Shown here: positions 14,980 to 23,702 of the stretch, piece after piece | Position numbering within the stretch: the stretch's first letter is position 1 | Layout: every line of letters starts with the position of its first letter | Assembly: GCF_039536325.1 (NCBI RefSeq) | Contig: NZ_BAAAYO010000019.1 | Location: forward strand, 1 to 31,574 | Length of the DNA stretch: 31,574 nt | Direction of reading: 5' to 3' | Source of the DNA: Paenibacillus_AB hodogayensis | GTDB taxonomy: Bacteria > Bacillota > Bacilli > Paenibacillales > NBRC-103111 | Position numbers and translations under genes: made by a program | Notes under the pieces: model-generated | The model's input: only the letters and a program-made list of their open reading frames with translations | What the model was told of the DNA's origin: nothing | Database searches by the model: none

Positions 14980-16239
14980 CTAGCGCAAAGCTTTGAGCGC
15001 TATATCTTTGCGGTATTGCATGCCTTCGAAGCGGATACGTTCCGCATCGGCGTACGCTTTGGCCCGCGCTTCCTCGATCGACGCGCCCTTGGCCGTTACG
15101 CCGAGCACGCGCCCGCCGTCCGTAACGATCGCGCCGTCCTTCGTCGCTGTCCCGGCATGGAACACGACCGAATCCCGGACTTCGTCCAAGCCGTGAATCG
15201 GCACGCCTTTCGGGTAACTGCCCGGATAGCCACCCGAGGCGAGAATGACACATACGGCCGATTCGTCGCTCCAGCGAATATCCATATCCTGCAGTCGGCC
15301 GTTGATCGTCGCCAGGAAAATATCCAGCAGATCGGTTTCGAGCAGCGACAGCACGACCTGCGTCTCCGGATCGCCGAAGCGCGCGTTGAATTCGATCGTC
15401 TTCGGACCGTTCTCCGTAATCATCAGCCCGGCGAACAGCACGCCGCGGAACGGACGGCCTTCCTTCACCATCGCAGCTGCGGTCGGTTTGATGATCGTCT
15501 CGATCGCTTCGTCGATGACTGCTTGCGGGATATGCGGCAGCGGACTGTACGTGCCCATGCCGCCCGTATTCGGCCCTTTGTCGCCGTCGAACACCTGCTT
15601 ATGGTCCTGGGAAGGAACCATCGGACGAACGATATCCCCGTCCACGAACGACAGAATGGACATTTCCTGACCCTGCAAAAACTCCTCGATGACGACGAGA
15701 CTTCCGGCTTTGCCGAACACCTTGTCTACCATGATCTCCCGCAGCGCCTGCTCCGCTTCCTCCAGCGTCTGCGCCACGATGACGCCCTTCCCTGCCGCCA
15801 GACCGTCCGCCTTGATGACGATCGGCGCTCCTTGTTGGCTCACGTAAGCGAGTGCCGGTTCGTATTCCTCGAACGATTCGTAAGCGGCCGTCGGTATGTT
15901 GTATTTTTTCAGCAAATCTTTCGTGAACACTTTCGAGCCCTCGATAATCGCCGCATTTTTGCGCGGACCGTATACGGGAATACCGCGCTCCTCCAGTACG
16001 TCGACGATGCCGTCGGCGAGCGGATCGTCCGGGCCGATCACGACCAGGTCGATCGCGTAATCCAGCGCGAACTGGGCGACTTTCTCGAACTCGCTTTCTT
16101 TAATCGGCACGCATTCCGCGAGCTCGGCTATGCCCGCATTCCCCGGCGCACAGTAAATGTGCGAGATGCTGGCGCTTTTCTTCAGCGACCAGATGATCGC
16201 GTGTTCCCTTCCGCCTTTGCCAACCACCAAAATACGCAA
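14980..16239 (-). CDS. Phosphoribosylamine-glycine ligase PurD
   Basis: Second step of de novo purine synthesis: joins glycine to phosphoribosylamine with ATP to give GAR. The 419 residues match the family. Visible are the N-terminal MRILVVGKGGREHA, the ATP-grasp domain with KADGLAAGKGVIVA, the metal-binding NARFGDPETQ, and the C-terminal domain ending in KALR. The start codon is TTG 16239, supported by GGGAGGG six bases upstream. It is the last gene of the operon, 30 bases downstream of the PurO-like gene, and is followed by the operon terminator. This last position matches the Bacillus operon. Confidence 0.97.
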   Translation of the reverse strand: MRILVVGKGGREHAIIWSLKKSASISHIYCAPGNAGIAELAECVPIKESEFEKVAQFALDYAIDLVVIGPDDPLADGIVDVLEERGIPVYGPRKNAAIIEGSKVFTKDLLKKYNIPTAAYESFEEYEPALAYVSQQGAPIVIKADGLAAGKGVIVAQTLEEAEQALREIMVDKVFGKAGSLVVIEEFLQGQEMSILSFVDGDIVRPMVPSQDHKQVFDGDKGPNTGGMGTYSPLPHIPQAVIDEAIETIIKPTAAAMVKEGRPFRGVLFAGLMITENGPKTIEFNARFGDPETQVVLSLLETDLLDIFLATINGRLQDMDIRWSDESAVCVILASGGYPGSYPKGVPIHGLDEVRDSVVFHAGTATKDGAIVTDGGRVLGVTAKGASIEEARAKAYADAERIRFEGMQYRKDIALKALR

Positions 16240-16269
16240 ACCGAACCCTCCCGAATCTGTCAGCTTGAA

Positions 16270-16998
16270 TTATTTATTAATAATGTGCGTCTTCGTCTCG
16301 CCGGTTGCCCGGTCGATCGTCTTGACCAGCAGCGAAATCTTGTTGTCCGCGTTCAGACGCTCCCAGAAGAACGAAGCCGTTTGCTCCGCATCGTCGAACA
16401 GCGGCATCAGAAGCGGTTCCCCTTGGAACGATGGCAGCGGATTGCCGTCGCCCGCATAGGTCGTAATACAATGGCCAAAGCCGGCAATGCCTTGCTCATA
16501 GTGGAAATAGTGGCGCATCGTCTGCGACGGGTCGTTGGCGTTCGTCTTCAAGATCGACAGCTTATACGCGCAGTGCGCATCGCCCAAATCGACCAGCCCG
16601 GAAATGCGCGGCGTGTAGTTGGGGCCGTCCGGTTCCCACGTGCGCGTCGTCAGCGCCTGTTCGAACGTGCCGCCTTGACGCAGCGCATCGTAAACGGTAT
16701 CCGTCTGGTCGCCGTTCGTCACGATATGTGCCTGCCCCGTATGGCGGACCGGGTAATAAATGATCAGCGACGGATCGGTCAGCTTCGCCGGGTCTTTGGC
16801 TTCCGTGCGCACGAAGCCGTTGTCCTCGCCGATAAAGACGCGGTTGCGGCTGTTCTCGCTGCGCCCCATAATCCAATACACCTGGGCATAGCGCGTGCCG
16901 TTCGGCGTCAAGCCGATAATAATGCCCCGTCCCGGGTACGGATTCGTAATCAGGTTGGCGGCATGAACTTCCGCCGCTTGACTCCATAGTTGTGTCAC
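16270..16998 (-). CDS. PurO-like IMP cyclohydrolase
   Basis: Predicted to close the ring of FAICAR to IMP, the final step of the pathway. The 242-residue protein resembles the archaeal PurO family (IMP_cyclohyd): PYPGRGIIIGLTPNGTRYAQ with YWIMGRSENSRNRVF after it, then IVTNGDQTDTVYDAL and NYTPRISGLVDL. It shares nothing visible with the IMP cyclohydrolase half of ordinary PurH. The start is GTG 16998, with AGGAGA eight bases upstream; longer starts overlap the preceding gene. It begins 28 bases after the stand-alone AICAR transformylase, exactly where the missing cyclohydrolase activity would be needed. The function is well supported by family pattern plus context but untested. Confidence 0.85.
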   Translation of the reverse strand: MTQLWSQAAEVHAANLITNPYPGRGIIIGLTPNGTRYAQVYWIMGRSENSRNRVFIGEDNGFVRTEAKDPAKLTDPSLIIYYPVRHTGQAHIVTNGDQTDTVYDALRQGGTFEQALTTRTWEPDGPNYTPRISGLVDLGDAHCAYKLSILKTNANDPSQTMRHYFHYEQGIAGFGHCITTYAGDGNPLPSFQGEPLLMPLFDDAEQTASFFWERLNADNKISLLVKTIDRATGETKTHIINK

Positions 16999-17026
16999 GA
17001 GCACGTTCTCCTTTATCGGTGCAAAA

Positions 17027-18202
17027 TTAGTGATGGAACAGACGCACGCCGGAATAAGCCATGACCATGCCGTAATCGTTGGCCGCCTGCACGACTTCCT
17101 CGTCGCGCATCGAGCTTCCCGCCTGAATGACATAGCGGACGCCGCTGCGGCTCGCCCGGTCGATATTGTCGCGGAACGGCAGGAACGCGTCGGAGCCGTA
17201 GGATACGTTGGTCAAGCCGTTCAGCCATTCCCGCTTCTCCTCGCGCGTCAGACGCTGAGGAACTTCCTCGAAGCATGCTTCCCAGCTCGCCTGTTCGACA
17301 GGCGTCAGCTCGTCCTCGAGCCACAGGTCGATCGCATTGTTTTGCTCCGGACGGGAAAGCCCTTCGCGGAATTTCATGGAGAGAGCCGTCGGATGCTGGC
17401 GCAAATACCAGCGGTCGGCCTTGTCGCCCGCCAAGCGGGTACAATGGATGCGCGACTGCTGACCCGCACCGATGCCGATCGTTTGGCCGTCGAGCGCGTA
17501 GCAGATCGAGTTGGACTGCGTATATTTCAGCGTAATCAGCGCCACGAGCATATCGCGCTTCGCTTCTTCGGTCAATTCCTTGTTGCTAGTCACGACATGA
17601 TCGAATACGGAAGCGTCGATCGTGCCGTCGTTGCGCTCCTGCTGCATTTTCAGCCCGAACAAGGTACGGGTTTCGATAGCCGGAGGCACATAGTCCGCGT
17701 CGATTTGCAGAATGAGGAACTTGCCGCCCTTCTTCGCCTTCAGGATCGAGAGCGCCTCCTCGTCGTAACCGGGGGCAACGATCAGGTCGGATACTTCGCG
17801 CTTCAGCAGCTTGGCCGTCGAGGCGTCCACCGTATCGCTCAACGCCGCCGCATCGCCGAACGACGACATCCGGTCCGCTCCGCGCGCTCGCGCATAGGCG
17901 GTAGCCAGCTCGGACAGCTCCAGACCTTCCACGAAGTAAGCTTTCTTGAGCGTATCGTTCAGCGGAGCATAGACGGCTGCGCCCGCAGGACTGACGTGCT
18001 TGAACGAAGCGGCCGCCGGAAGACCGGTCGCCTGACGCAGCTCGCGCACAAGTTGGAAAGCATTCAGGGCGTCCAGCAGATTGATGAAGCCCGGGTCGCC
18101 GTTCAGCACGCGGATCGGCAGCTCGCCTCCGCCTTCGGCATACAGCTTCGCTTCTTTCTGATGCGGGTTCATTCCGTAACGCAAAAGGATTTCGTTTGCC
18201 AT
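17027..18202 (-). CDS. Stand-alone AICAR transformylase (PurH C-terminal type)
   Basis: Transfers a formyl group from 10-formyltetrahydrofolate to AICAR, giving FAICAR. The 391 residues correspond to only the AICARFT part of PurH, beginning LRYGMNPHQKEA, where the transformylase domain of the bifunctional enzyme begins. The catalytic lysine-histidine pair is in ASFKHVSPAGAA; SNSICYALDGQTIGIGAGQQ and AFLPFRDNID are also diagnostic. ATG 18202 has AAGGAAGG six bases upstream, and only 39 bases separate it from purN, leaving no room for the N-terminal cyclohydrolase domain. The gene is intact, not truncated: the cyclohydrolase is supplied by the next gene. Confidence 0.93.
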   Translation of the reverse strand: MANEILLRYGMNPHQKEAKLYAEGGGELPIRVLNGDPGFINLLDALNAFQLVRELRQATGLPAAASFKHVSPAGAAVYAPLNDTLKKAYFVEGLELSELATAYARARGADRMSSFGDAAALSDTVDASTAKLLKREVSDLIVAPGYDEEALSILKAKKGGKFLILQIDADYVPPAIETRTLFGLKMQQERNDGTIDASVFDHVVTSNKELTEEAKRDMLVALITLKYTQSNSICYALDGQTIGIGAGQQSRIHCTRLAGDKADRWYLRQHPTALSMKFREGLSRPEQNNAIDLWLEDELTPVEQASWEACFEEVPQRLTREEKREWLNGLTNVSYGSDAFLPFRDNIDRASRSGVRYVIQAGSSMRDEEVVQAANDYGMVMAYSGVRLFHH

Positions 18203-18241
18203 TGTGAACCTTCCTTCACTGGAATTCTGCTACTTGTTTTC

Positions 18242-18862
18242 TCAGCTCCGGCCGCGCACGACGCGCAGCCCGTCCTCGCTCAACCGTACGCTGCCGTCGC
18301 GGATCAGCCGAATAACCGCCGGATACAGCTCATGCTCGACCGGGTGGATTTTCGCGCCAAGCGAATCGGACGTATCGTCCTCCTCCACCTCGACGGCGCG
18401 CTGGGCGATGATCGGTCCGGTATCCATACCCCCGTCCACGTAGTGAACGGTTACGCCGGTCACTTGGACCCGGTGCGCCAACGCCTGTCCGATCGCATCC
18501 AAGCCCGGAAACGAGGGGAGCAGCGAAGGATGGATATTGACGATCCGTCCCGCGTAAGGGACCAGCAGCGTGTCCGAGATGATGCGCATATAACCGGCCA
18601 GCACGATCAGTTCGATGCCGCGCTCCTGCAGCCTGCGGACGATCTCCGTTTCATATTCGGCCTTCGAGGCGTAATCCTTCGGGCGGAAGGCGAAAGTATC
18701 GACTCCCGCCGCCGAAGCCCGCTCCACGACTTTGGCATTCGGCCTGTCGCAGACGAGAAGCCCGACTTCGACATCGAGCTTCCCGGCTTGCACCGCGTCC
18801 ACGATCGCCTGAAAGTTCGAGCCGCTTCCCGAGGCGAAGACCGCAATGCGAAATGACGCCAT
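18242..18862 (-). CDS. Phosphoribosylglycinamide formyltransferase PurN
   Basis: Formylates GAR to FGAR with 10-formyltetrahydrofolate. The 206-residue protein has VFASGSGSNFQAI at the N-terminus (phosphate binding), the active-site stretch VNIHPSLLPSFPG with asparagine and histidine, and VTVHYVDGGMDTGPII with the catalytic aspartate. The start is ATG 18862, which shares one base with the purM stop (TGATG), so translation is coupled. Followed by the AICAR transformylase gene. Confidence 0.97.
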   Translation of the reverse strand: MASFRIAVFASGSGSNFQAIVDAVQAGKLDVEVGLLVCDRPNAKVVERASAAGVDTFAFRPKDYASKAEYETEIVRRLQERGIELIVLAGYMRIISDTLLVPYAGRIVNIHPSLLPSFPGLDAIGQALAHRVQVTGVTVHYVDGGMDTGPIIAQRAVEVEEDDTSDSLGAKIHPVEHELYPAVIRLIRDGSVRLSEDGLRVVRGRS

Positions 18863-19902
18863 CACACATCCGCTCCGCTGAACGTCACGACCTGCTCGCC
18901 TTCGGTAACGGTTCCGAGCAAATACGCCTGTTCCCCGTTCGCTTGCGCTACTTGGATCGCCAACTCCGCTTGCTCCGCCGGTACGACGATCACCATACCG
19001 ATGCCCATATTGAACGTGCGGAACATGTCGTTGTTGGAGACGGAGCCTGCTTCTTGCAGCAGCTGGAAGATCGGCAGAATCGGCCAGGAGCCGTATTCGA
19101 TGCGGACGTTCACGCCTTGCGGCAGCACGCGCGGAATGTTCTCGAGGAAGCCGCCGCCCGTAATGTGCGCCATTCCTTTAATATTCACTTGTTCGAGCAT
19201 CGCAAGAACCGGCTTGACGTAAATCTTGGTCGGCGCAAGCAGCGTATCGCCCAGCTTGCCGCCCAGCTCCGGCACTTCGTCCTGCAGGCTGTACCCTTTG
19301 TCCTGAAGCAGCAGCTTGCGTACGAGCGAGAACCCGTTCGAATGCACGCCGCTCGAAGCCAGCCCGATGACCGCATCGCCCGGGGCGATCGAACGGCCGT
19401 CAATAATTTTTTTCTTGTCCACGATGCCGACCGTAAAGCCGCCGATATCGTATTCGCCCGTTCCGTACATCCCCGGCATTTCCGCCGTCTCCCCGCCGAT
19501 CAGCGAGCAGCCGGACTGCAAACAGCCGTCGGCGATGCCTTTGACGATCGCTTCGATCTTCTCCGGTACGACTTTGTCGCAAGCCAGATAGTCGAGGAAG
19601 AAGAGCGGCTCCGCACCCTGCACGACGATATCGTTGACGCACATCGCGACCGCGTCGATGCCGATCGTGTCATGCTTATCCATGGCGAAGGCGATCTTCA
19701 GCTTCGTGCCGACTCCGTCCGTCCCGGACACGAGCACCGGCTCGTCGTACTTGTCCTTGTTCAGGGCGAACAGGGCGCCAAAACCGCCAAGCTCGGTAAG
19801 CACCTCCGGACGGAACGTCTTCTGCACATGCTTTTTCATCCGAACGACCGCTTCGTTGCCCGCCGCGATGTCCACTCCCGCTTGCTTATAAGCTTCCGAC
19901 AA
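18862..19902 (-). CDS. Phosphoribosylformylglycinamidine cyclo-ligase PurM (AIR synthetase)
   Basis: Closes FGAM to AIR using ATP. The 346 residues include the glycine-rich LVSGTDGVGTKLKIA, the metal/ATP region AMCVNDIVVQGAEPLFFLDY, LIGGETAEMPGMY and HITGGGFLENIPR, all typical of PurM. The start is TTG 19902, with AAGGAGTG seven bases upstream. It lies 78 bases after purF and overlaps purN by one base at its 3' end. Confidence 0.97.
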   Translation of the reverse strand: MSEAYKQAGVDIAAGNEAVVRMKKHVQKTFRPEVLTELGGFGALFALNKDKYDEPVLVSGTDGVGTKLKIAFAMDKHDTIGIDAVAMCVNDIVVQGAEPLFFLDYLACDKVVPEKIEAIVKGIADGCLQSGCSLIGGETAEMPGMYGTGEYDIGGFTVGIVDKKKIIDGRSIAPGDAVIGLASSGVHSNGFSLVRKLLLQDKGYSLQDEVPELGGKLGDTLLAPTKIYVKPVLAMLEQVNIKGMAHITGGGFLENIPRVLPQGVNVRIEYGSWPILPIFQLLQEAGSVSNNDMFRTFNMGIGMVIVVPAEQAELAIQVAQANGEQAYLLGTVTEGEQVVTFSGADV

Positions 19903-19980
19903 ATTCGTTCACTCCTTGAAAAATGGTAGGTAACCTACTGTACAAACGTCAGAGCCGGATAGGTCCGACTTTGTACCTGA

Positions 19981-21474
19981 TCAATCGCAGGCGCAGGAAG
20001 CGGCTGCCGCAGCTGCCTCGTCGTCCGGCACCTGCGTCGGGTAAATGTTGTCGAAGCAAGCCGTGCAATGGCCGCCATGCGCTTCGTCCGACAGACGCCC
20101 GATCGAGTCGATCAAGCCGTCCTTGCTCAAAAAATGCAAAGAATCCGCGTTGATCGCAAGGCGAATTTCCTCAATCGATTTCTGCGAGGCGATCAGTTCC
20201 TTGCGGTCCGGCGTATCGATGCCGTAAAAGCAAGGGTTTTTGAACGGCGGCGAGCTGATCCGCACATGCACTTCCTTCGCCCCGGCCTCGCGCAGCAGAT
20301 TGACGATGCGCAGCGACGTCGTGCCGCGTACGATCGAATCGTCGATCATGACGACGCGCTTGCCTTCCACGACCTTGCGAACGGCGCTCAGCTTCATCTT
20401 CACGCCCTGCTCGCGCAGCTCCTGGCTCGGCTGAATAAACGTCCGGCCCGTATAGCGGTTTTTAATGAGCCCGAGCTCGTACGGAATGCCCGTCTGCTCG
20501 GCGTAGCCGATTGCCGCGGAGATGCTCGAATCCGGAACCCCCGTAACGATGTCCGCGTCGACGAACGATTCCATCGCCAGCCGGCGGCCCATCCGCTTGC
20601 GCGCGCTGTGCACGTTGACCGCATCGATATCGCTGTCCGGGCGGGAAAAATAAATGTATTCCATCGCGCAGACGGCCCGCTTGAGCGACGGCGAGAACCG
20701 ATCCTCCCGCATCCCGTCCGGATCGAGCACAAGCAGCTCGCCCGGCTCGATGTCGCGGACGTACTCGGCGCCAACGGCGTCGAACGCGCACGTCTCCGAA
20801 GCGAAAATCCACGCCTCGCCGAGCTTGCCAAGCACAAAAGGACGAAGACCGTGCGGGTCGCGTGCCGCGATCAGCTTGCCGTTCGTCATGAACAGGAAGG
20901 CGTACGCCCCGTTCAGCTCGGCAAGCGCCTCGCGAACCGCCTCCACGATGTCGTCGTGCTGCGAGCGGGCGATCAGATGGGCGACAACCTCGGTATCGCT
21001 CGAGGTCTGGAAGATCGAGCCTTGCCGTTCCAACCGCTTGCGGATTTCCGGAGCGTTGACGATGTTGCCGTTCGTCGCGACGGCCAAATCGCCCTCGCGG
21101 TATTTGAACACGAGCGGTTGGGCGTTGGCCAGCTTGCTTTCCCCGGCCGTCGAATAACGCACGTGGGAGATCGCAAATTGCCCTTGAAGCGTGGCAAGCC
21201 GGTCGTTGTCGAACACTTCCTTGACGAGCCCCATCCCGCGGTGGTAATGAAACTGGCTGCCGTCCGACGTGCAGATGCCGCCGCTTTCCTGACCGCGGTG
21301 CTGCAGCGCGTGCAAGCCGTAATAGCACAAATGGGAAGCTTCGGGGTGTCCATACACCCCGAAAACCCCGCATTCTTCCTTCAATTTATCGAACAAGTTT
21401 TCGCGATTGATGCCTTCATTGTAAAAGTCCCCGGTCCAAAGCGTACCGGCAGGGTACTTTATTGCATCAAACAT
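19981..21474 (-). CDS. Amidophosphoribosyltransferase PurF
   Basis: First committed step: makes phosphoribosylamine from PRPP and glutamine. The 497-residue protein has an N-terminal Ntn glutaminase domain whose nucleophile is the cysteine of ECGVFGVYGH at residue 35, implying removal of a 34-residue leader, longer than the 11 of Bacillus subtilis. The PRPP loop VVMIDDSIVRGTTS and the four cysteines expected for a 4Fe-4S cluster (in AVCAMEY, NPCFYG and HCTACF) are present. ATG 21474 lies within the 3' end of purL (16-base overlap) with GGAAGG upstream. The C-terminus ends in an Ala-rich tail with two cysteines. Regulation by the upstream riboswitch and PurR is expected for the whole operon. 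Confidence 0.97.
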   Translation of the reverse strand: MFDAIKYPAGTLWTGDFYNEGINRENLFDKLKEECGVFGVYGHPEASHLCYYGLHALQHRGQESGGICTSDGSQFHYHRGMGLVKEVFDNDRLATLQGQFAISHVRYSTAGESKLANAQPLVFKYREGDLAVATNGNIVNAPEIRKRLERQGSIFQTSSDTEVVAHLIARSQHDDIVEAVREALAELNGAYAFLFMTNGKLIAARDPHGLRPFVLGKLGEAWIFASETCAFDAVGAEYVRDIEPGELLVLDPDGMREDRFSPSLKRAVCAMEYIYFSRPDSDIDAVNVHSARKRMGRRLAMESFVDADIVTGVPDSSISAAIGYAEQTGIPYELGLIKNRYTGRTFIQPSQELREQGVKMKLSAVRKVVEGKRVVMIDDSIVRGTTSLRIVNLLREAGAKEVHVRISSPPFKNPCFYGIDTPDRKELIASQKSIEEIRLAINADSLHFLSKDGLIDSIGRLSDEAHGGHCTACFDNIYPTQVPDDEAAAAAASCACD

Positions 21475-23702
21475 GGGATCGCATCCTTCCAAACCTTTTC
21501 TAGGTGAGCGACAGGCGACTGGATGGCTGGTTTTGCGTTCACTTCGATTTGCAACTCTTCCCCTTGCACCGTTCCGATGTTCCGAACCGGCACGCCGCGT
21601 TGGGCGATCCATGCTTCCAGCTCGGCAGCCTTCTCCTGCGATGCGCTGAGCAGGATGCGCGACTGGCTCTCGCTGAACAGCTCGAAGTCGGCGCGCAGTG
21701 CAGTTTGCAGGCCGATCTTGGCGCCGATGCGGCCGCTGATGCACGATTCGGCAAGCGCTGCGGCAAGTCCGCCCTCGGACAAGTCGTGCGCGGATGCGAC
21801 CAAACCTTGCTGAATGGCGCCGAGGACCGTATCGAGCAATGTCTTCTCGGTGTCGAGATCGATCTGCGGCGGACGTCCTTCGGTTGCGCCATGCAGCACC
21901 TTCTGGAACTCGCTGCCGCCCAGCTCCGCCTTCGTTTCGCCGAGCAGGAAGATGACGTCGCCTTCCTTCTTGAACCCTTGCGTCGTAATATGATCGAGAT
22001 CGTGGATGAGGCCGACCATCCCGATAACCGGCGTCGGGTAGATGGCGCCTTTGGAATTCTCGTTATACAGGCTAACGTTGCCTCCGATAACCGGAGCGTT
22101 CAGCTTGCGGCAAGCTTCGGACATGCCGTCCGCGGCTTTCTCCAGCTGCCAGAAGATCTCCGGCTTTTCCGGGTTGCCGAAGTTCAGGTTGTCCGTAATC
22201 GCCAGCGGCTCCGCGCCCGTGCAGACGATATTGCGCGCCGCTTCCGCCACGGCAATCGCGCCGCCGACTTCGGGATCGAGGTAGACGTAACGCCCGTTGC
22301 AGTCCGTCGTCATGGCCAGCGCCTTGCGCGTGCCGGGGACGCCGACGACTCCCGCATCCGAACCCGGGCGGACGTAGGTGCTCGTGCGAACCATGTAGTC
22401 GTACTGATTATATACCCATTCCTTGCTCGCCACGGTCGGCGAAGCCAGAACTTGTTTCAACGCATCCGTCAAATCCGTTACTTCCGCATAGCGGGTCGTG
22501 TCGACCGAAGCCTGCTGCTCGTAATAGGCCGGAACTTGCGACGGCTTGTTATACACCGGGCACTCGTCGACGAGCGCCTTAACCGGCAGCACGCCGACCA
22601 GCTCGCCCTTGTGGAACAGCTTCAGGTTGCCGTCGTCGGTTACTTTGCCGACCTTCGCGCAGATCAGGCCCCAACGCTCGAATATCGCTTTGGCCTGCGC
22701 CTCGTGCTCCGGCTTGACGACGAACAGCATCCGCTCTTGCGATTCGGACAGCATCATCTCGTAAGGCGTCATGCCTTCCTCGCGCTGCGGCACCTCGTCG
22801 AGGTACAGCTCCATGCCGTTGCCGGCTTTGCTGGCCATCTCCGAGCTGGAACAAGTAAGTCCCGCCGCGCCCATATCCTGAATCCCGACAACGATACCGG
22901 AATCGATCAGCTCGAGCGTCGCTTCCAGCACCAGCTTCTCCATGAACGGGTCGCCGACTTGAACCGCAGGACGCTTCGCTTCCGATTCCGCCGTCAGTTC
23001 CTCGGAGGCGAACGTCGCTCCGTGAATACCGTCGCGGCCAGTGGCCGGACCGACGTAGAATACCGGGTTGCCGACGCCTTGGGCGACGCCTTTTTGAATT
23101 TTATCGTGATCGATGAGGCCTACGCACATCGCGTTGACGAGCGGGTTGCCCTCGTAGCTTTCGTCGAACATGACTTCGCCCGCAACGGTCGGAATGCCGA
23201 TGCAGTTGCCGTAGCCGGCGATGCCGGAGACGACGTGCTCGAACAAATATTTGACCCGGTCGTTATGCAGAGAGCCGAACCGGAGCGAATTGAGCAGTGC
23301 TACCGGACGGGCGCCCATCGAGAAAATGTCGCGGATAATGCCGCCGACGCCGGTCGCCGCGCCTTGGTAAGGCTCGATAGCCGACGGGTGGTTATGGCTT
23401 TCGATCTTGAATACGACGGCTTGATTATCGCCGATGTCGACGATGCCCGCGCCTTCGCCCGGTCCCATCAGGACGCGAGGTCCGGTGATCGGGAACCGCT
23501 TGAGGATCGGCTTGGAGTTTTTGTACGAGCAATGCTCGGACCACATGACGCTGAATACGCCGATCTCCACATAATTCGGCTTCCGTCCGAGAAAGCCGCA
23601 GATGAGATCGAATTCGCTGTCGGTGACGCCCATCTGCTTGTAAATTTTTTGTTCCGCGATTTGTTCCGCCGTCGGTTCCTTAACGGACAACTGCTGCGCC
23701 AT
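21459..23702 (-). CDS. FGAM synthase subunit PurL (small type)
   Basis: ATP-dependent subunit converting FGAR to FGAM with ammonia delivered by PurQ, together with PurS. The 747 residues are the length of the small PurL of Gram-positives. Visible are MWSEHCSYKNSKP with the catalytic histidine at 57, VFKIESHNHPSAIEPYQGAA, MGARPVALLNSLRFG, and in the second half NFGNPEKPE and APVIGGNVSLYNE. ATG 23702 has GGAGGG six bases upstream and lies 23 bases inside purQ, a normal coupling in this operon. Its 3' end overlaps purF by 16 bases. Confidence 0.98.
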   Translation of the reverse strand: MAQQLSVKEPTAEQIAEQKIYKQMGVTDSEFDLICGFLGRKPNYVEIGVFSVMWSEHCSYKNSKPILKRFPITGPRVLMGPGEGAGIVDIGDNQAVVFKIESHNHPSAIEPYQGAATGVGGIIRDIFSMGARPVALLNSLRFGSLHNDRVKYLFEHVVSGIAGYGNCIGIPTVAGEVMFDESYEGNPLVNAMCVGLIDHDKIQKGVAQGVGNPVFYVGPATGRDGIHGATFASEELTAESEAKRPAVQVGDPFMEKLVLEATLELIDSGIVVGIQDMGAAGLTCSSSEMASKAGNGMELYLDEVPQREEGMTPYEMMLSESQERMLFVVKPEHEAQAKAIFERWGLICAKVGKVTDDGNLKLFHKGELVGVLPVKALVDECPVYNKPSQVPAYYEQQASVDTTRYAEVTDLTDALKQVLASPTVASKEWVYNQYDYMVRTSTYVRPGSDAGVVGVPGTRKALAMTTDCNGRYVYLDPEVGGAIAVAEAARNIVCTGAEPLAITDNLNFGNPEKPEIFWQLEKAADGMSEACRKLNAPVIGGNVSLYNENSKGAIYPTPVIGMVGLIHDLDHITTQGFKKEGDVIFLLGETKAELGGSEFQKVLHGATEGRPPQIDLDTEKTLLDTVLGAIQQGLVASAHDLSEGGLAAALAESCISGRIGAKIGLQTALRADFELFSESQSRILLSASQEKAAELEAWIAQRGVPVRNIGTVQGEELQIEVNAKPAIQSPVAHLEKVWKDAIPCLMQ

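Noticed and set aside
14869..16989. Plus-strand 706-codon open frame opposite purD and the PurO-like gene
   Set aside because: Arg- and His-rich translation without family resemblance; an antisense shadow of GC-rich coding sequence.
16270..18202. Split purH as a frameshift or sequencing error in one bifunctional gene
   Set aside because: The transformylase is complete with its own start, there is no space or sequence for the usual N-terminal cyclohydrolase domain, and the second protein is of another family and lies downstream, not upstream.
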